Assembly: GCA_039815505.1 (NCBI GenBank)
Contig: JBCBZE010000204.1
Span: 1 to 6,287, forward strand
Source of the DNA: CANLWN01 sp039815505
GTDB lineage: Bacteria; Bacteroidota; Bacteroidia; Flavobacteriales; Flavobacteriaceae
Reading direction: 5' to 3'
Length of the DNA: 6,287 nucleotides
Of this stretch, positions 5,960 through 6,287 are shown in pieces. Below the pieces are notes generated by a model. It saw nothing but the letters and a program-made list of their open reading frames with translations. It was not told the origin of the DNA and searched no databases. Position 1 is the first letter of the stretch. Each line of letters begins with the position of its first letter. The position numbers and the translations under genes were made by a program.

Positions 5960-6287
5960 GCCGGATGATGGGCACCGACTCGCCGGCTTTCTTGGGTTCC
6001 GCCCCCGGCGGCCTGATGATGAGCGCGTCCGCATGCGCGAGTGCGGCCAGCTGGCCGCTATCCTGCACATCGAGTGGGTGAACGGCGCCGTCCGTCATCG
6101 TCGCCCGCAGATGGTCGCGGCGCGGCCCGTTGGCGGGAAGCGGCACGCCGAGGGGTGCCTCGACCTCGTCTGCACTGTCGGTGCGCCCGGCCAGCGCGTA
6201 CAGCATCGGGCGCAGGAACAGCGCCGCGCAAATATAGGCGGAGACCGGATTGCCGGGCAGGCCCACGATGCGCGCGTCGCCCAGATG
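5946..6287 (-). CDS. moeA: Molybdopterin molybdenumtransferase MoeA (C-terminal 113 residues)
   Basis: MoeA inserts molybdate into adenylylated molybdopterin, the last common step of molybdenum cofactor synthesis, in the cytosol. The frame is open to the right edge, so the N-terminal two thirds are missing. Visible residues include GLPGNPVSA (fragment residues 9-17), the end of the molybdopterin-binding domain (MoCF_biosynth), and then the small C-terminal beta domain with the typical ending DVQDSGQLAALAHADALIIRPPGA...AGESVPIIRL. The stop codon is at 5946-5948. A GTG at 6264-6266 is an internal valine, not a start. GC content is far above that of the genes left of 5700. moeA followed by lexA is a conserved alphaproteobacterial gene order, and here it helps identify the source lineage. 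Confidence 0.93.
   Translation of the reverse strand, partial: HLGDARIVGLPGNPVSAYICAALFLRPMLYALAGRTDSADEVEAPLGVPLPANGPRRDHLRATMTDGAVHPLDVQDSGQLAALAHADALIIRPPGAEPKKAGESVPIIRLDRA

Noticed and set aside
5897..6070. Extension of the lexA frame upstream to an ATG at 6070, giving 121 residues
   Set aside because: The added 58 residues run antisense-frame through the end of moeA and the promoter and have no LexA similarity. The family N-terminus begins exactly at the ATG at 5896, which has a GGAG motif.
1..6287. CRISPR array, tRNA or rRNA gene, or complete insertion sequence
   Set aside because: No regularly spaced direct repeats, no cloverleaf-like segment with a GGTTCGA arm, and no transposase or integrase reading frame were found on either strand.

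Overview
Two unlike kinds of DNA are joined in this window. Positions 1 to roughly 5.7 kb look like a marine-type Flavobacteriaceae (Bacteroidota) chromosome. They are AT-rich (23 of 60 G+C by hand count at 4741-4800), carry heme-biosynthesis genes, have no Shine-Dalgarno motifs before the ATGs, and have Bacteroidota promoters of the form TTG-N(17-23)-TAnnTTTG. From about 5778 to the end the DNA is GC-rich (87 of 120 at 6121-6240) and carries the alphaproteobacterial neighbours moeA and lexA, with alphaproteobacterial LexA boxes (GTTC-N7-GTTC and its complement). The most economical reading is a chimeric contig or mixed template. A real inter-phylum recombination cannot be excluded from sequence alone.

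Layout of the flavobacterial part. The last 50 codons of hemF (coproporphyrinogen III oxidase) run into the window on the plus strand. A large minus-strand gene converges on it 7 bp later: an 881-residue superfamily 2 DEAH helicase with a long middle insert and two predicted membrane helices near its C-terminus. It stands between hemF and hemB, so the cargo gene interrupts a heme gene cluster. A 69-bp divergent intergenic region then leads to hemB (porphobilinogen synthase, Mg-type active site) on the plus strand. After a second promoter comes a two-gene unit: a CNNM/CBS membrane protein lacking the usual C-terminal CorC domain, and 5 bp later a methylated-DNA-protein cysteine methyltransferase.

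The 235 bp from 5544 to 5778 hold no convincing gene. They contain two perfect 8-bp inverted repeats lying 8 bp apart. In the GC-rich part all coding is on the minus strand: the C-terminal 113 residues of MoeA, then the lexA promoter with two LexA boxes, then only the first 40 codons of lexA. The lexA homology ends abruptly inside the DNA-binding domain at about 5778, which marks the breakpoint.

The strongest candidate for something undescribed is the membrane-anchored-looking DEAH helicase. The strongest structural anomaly is the breakpoint inside lexA.
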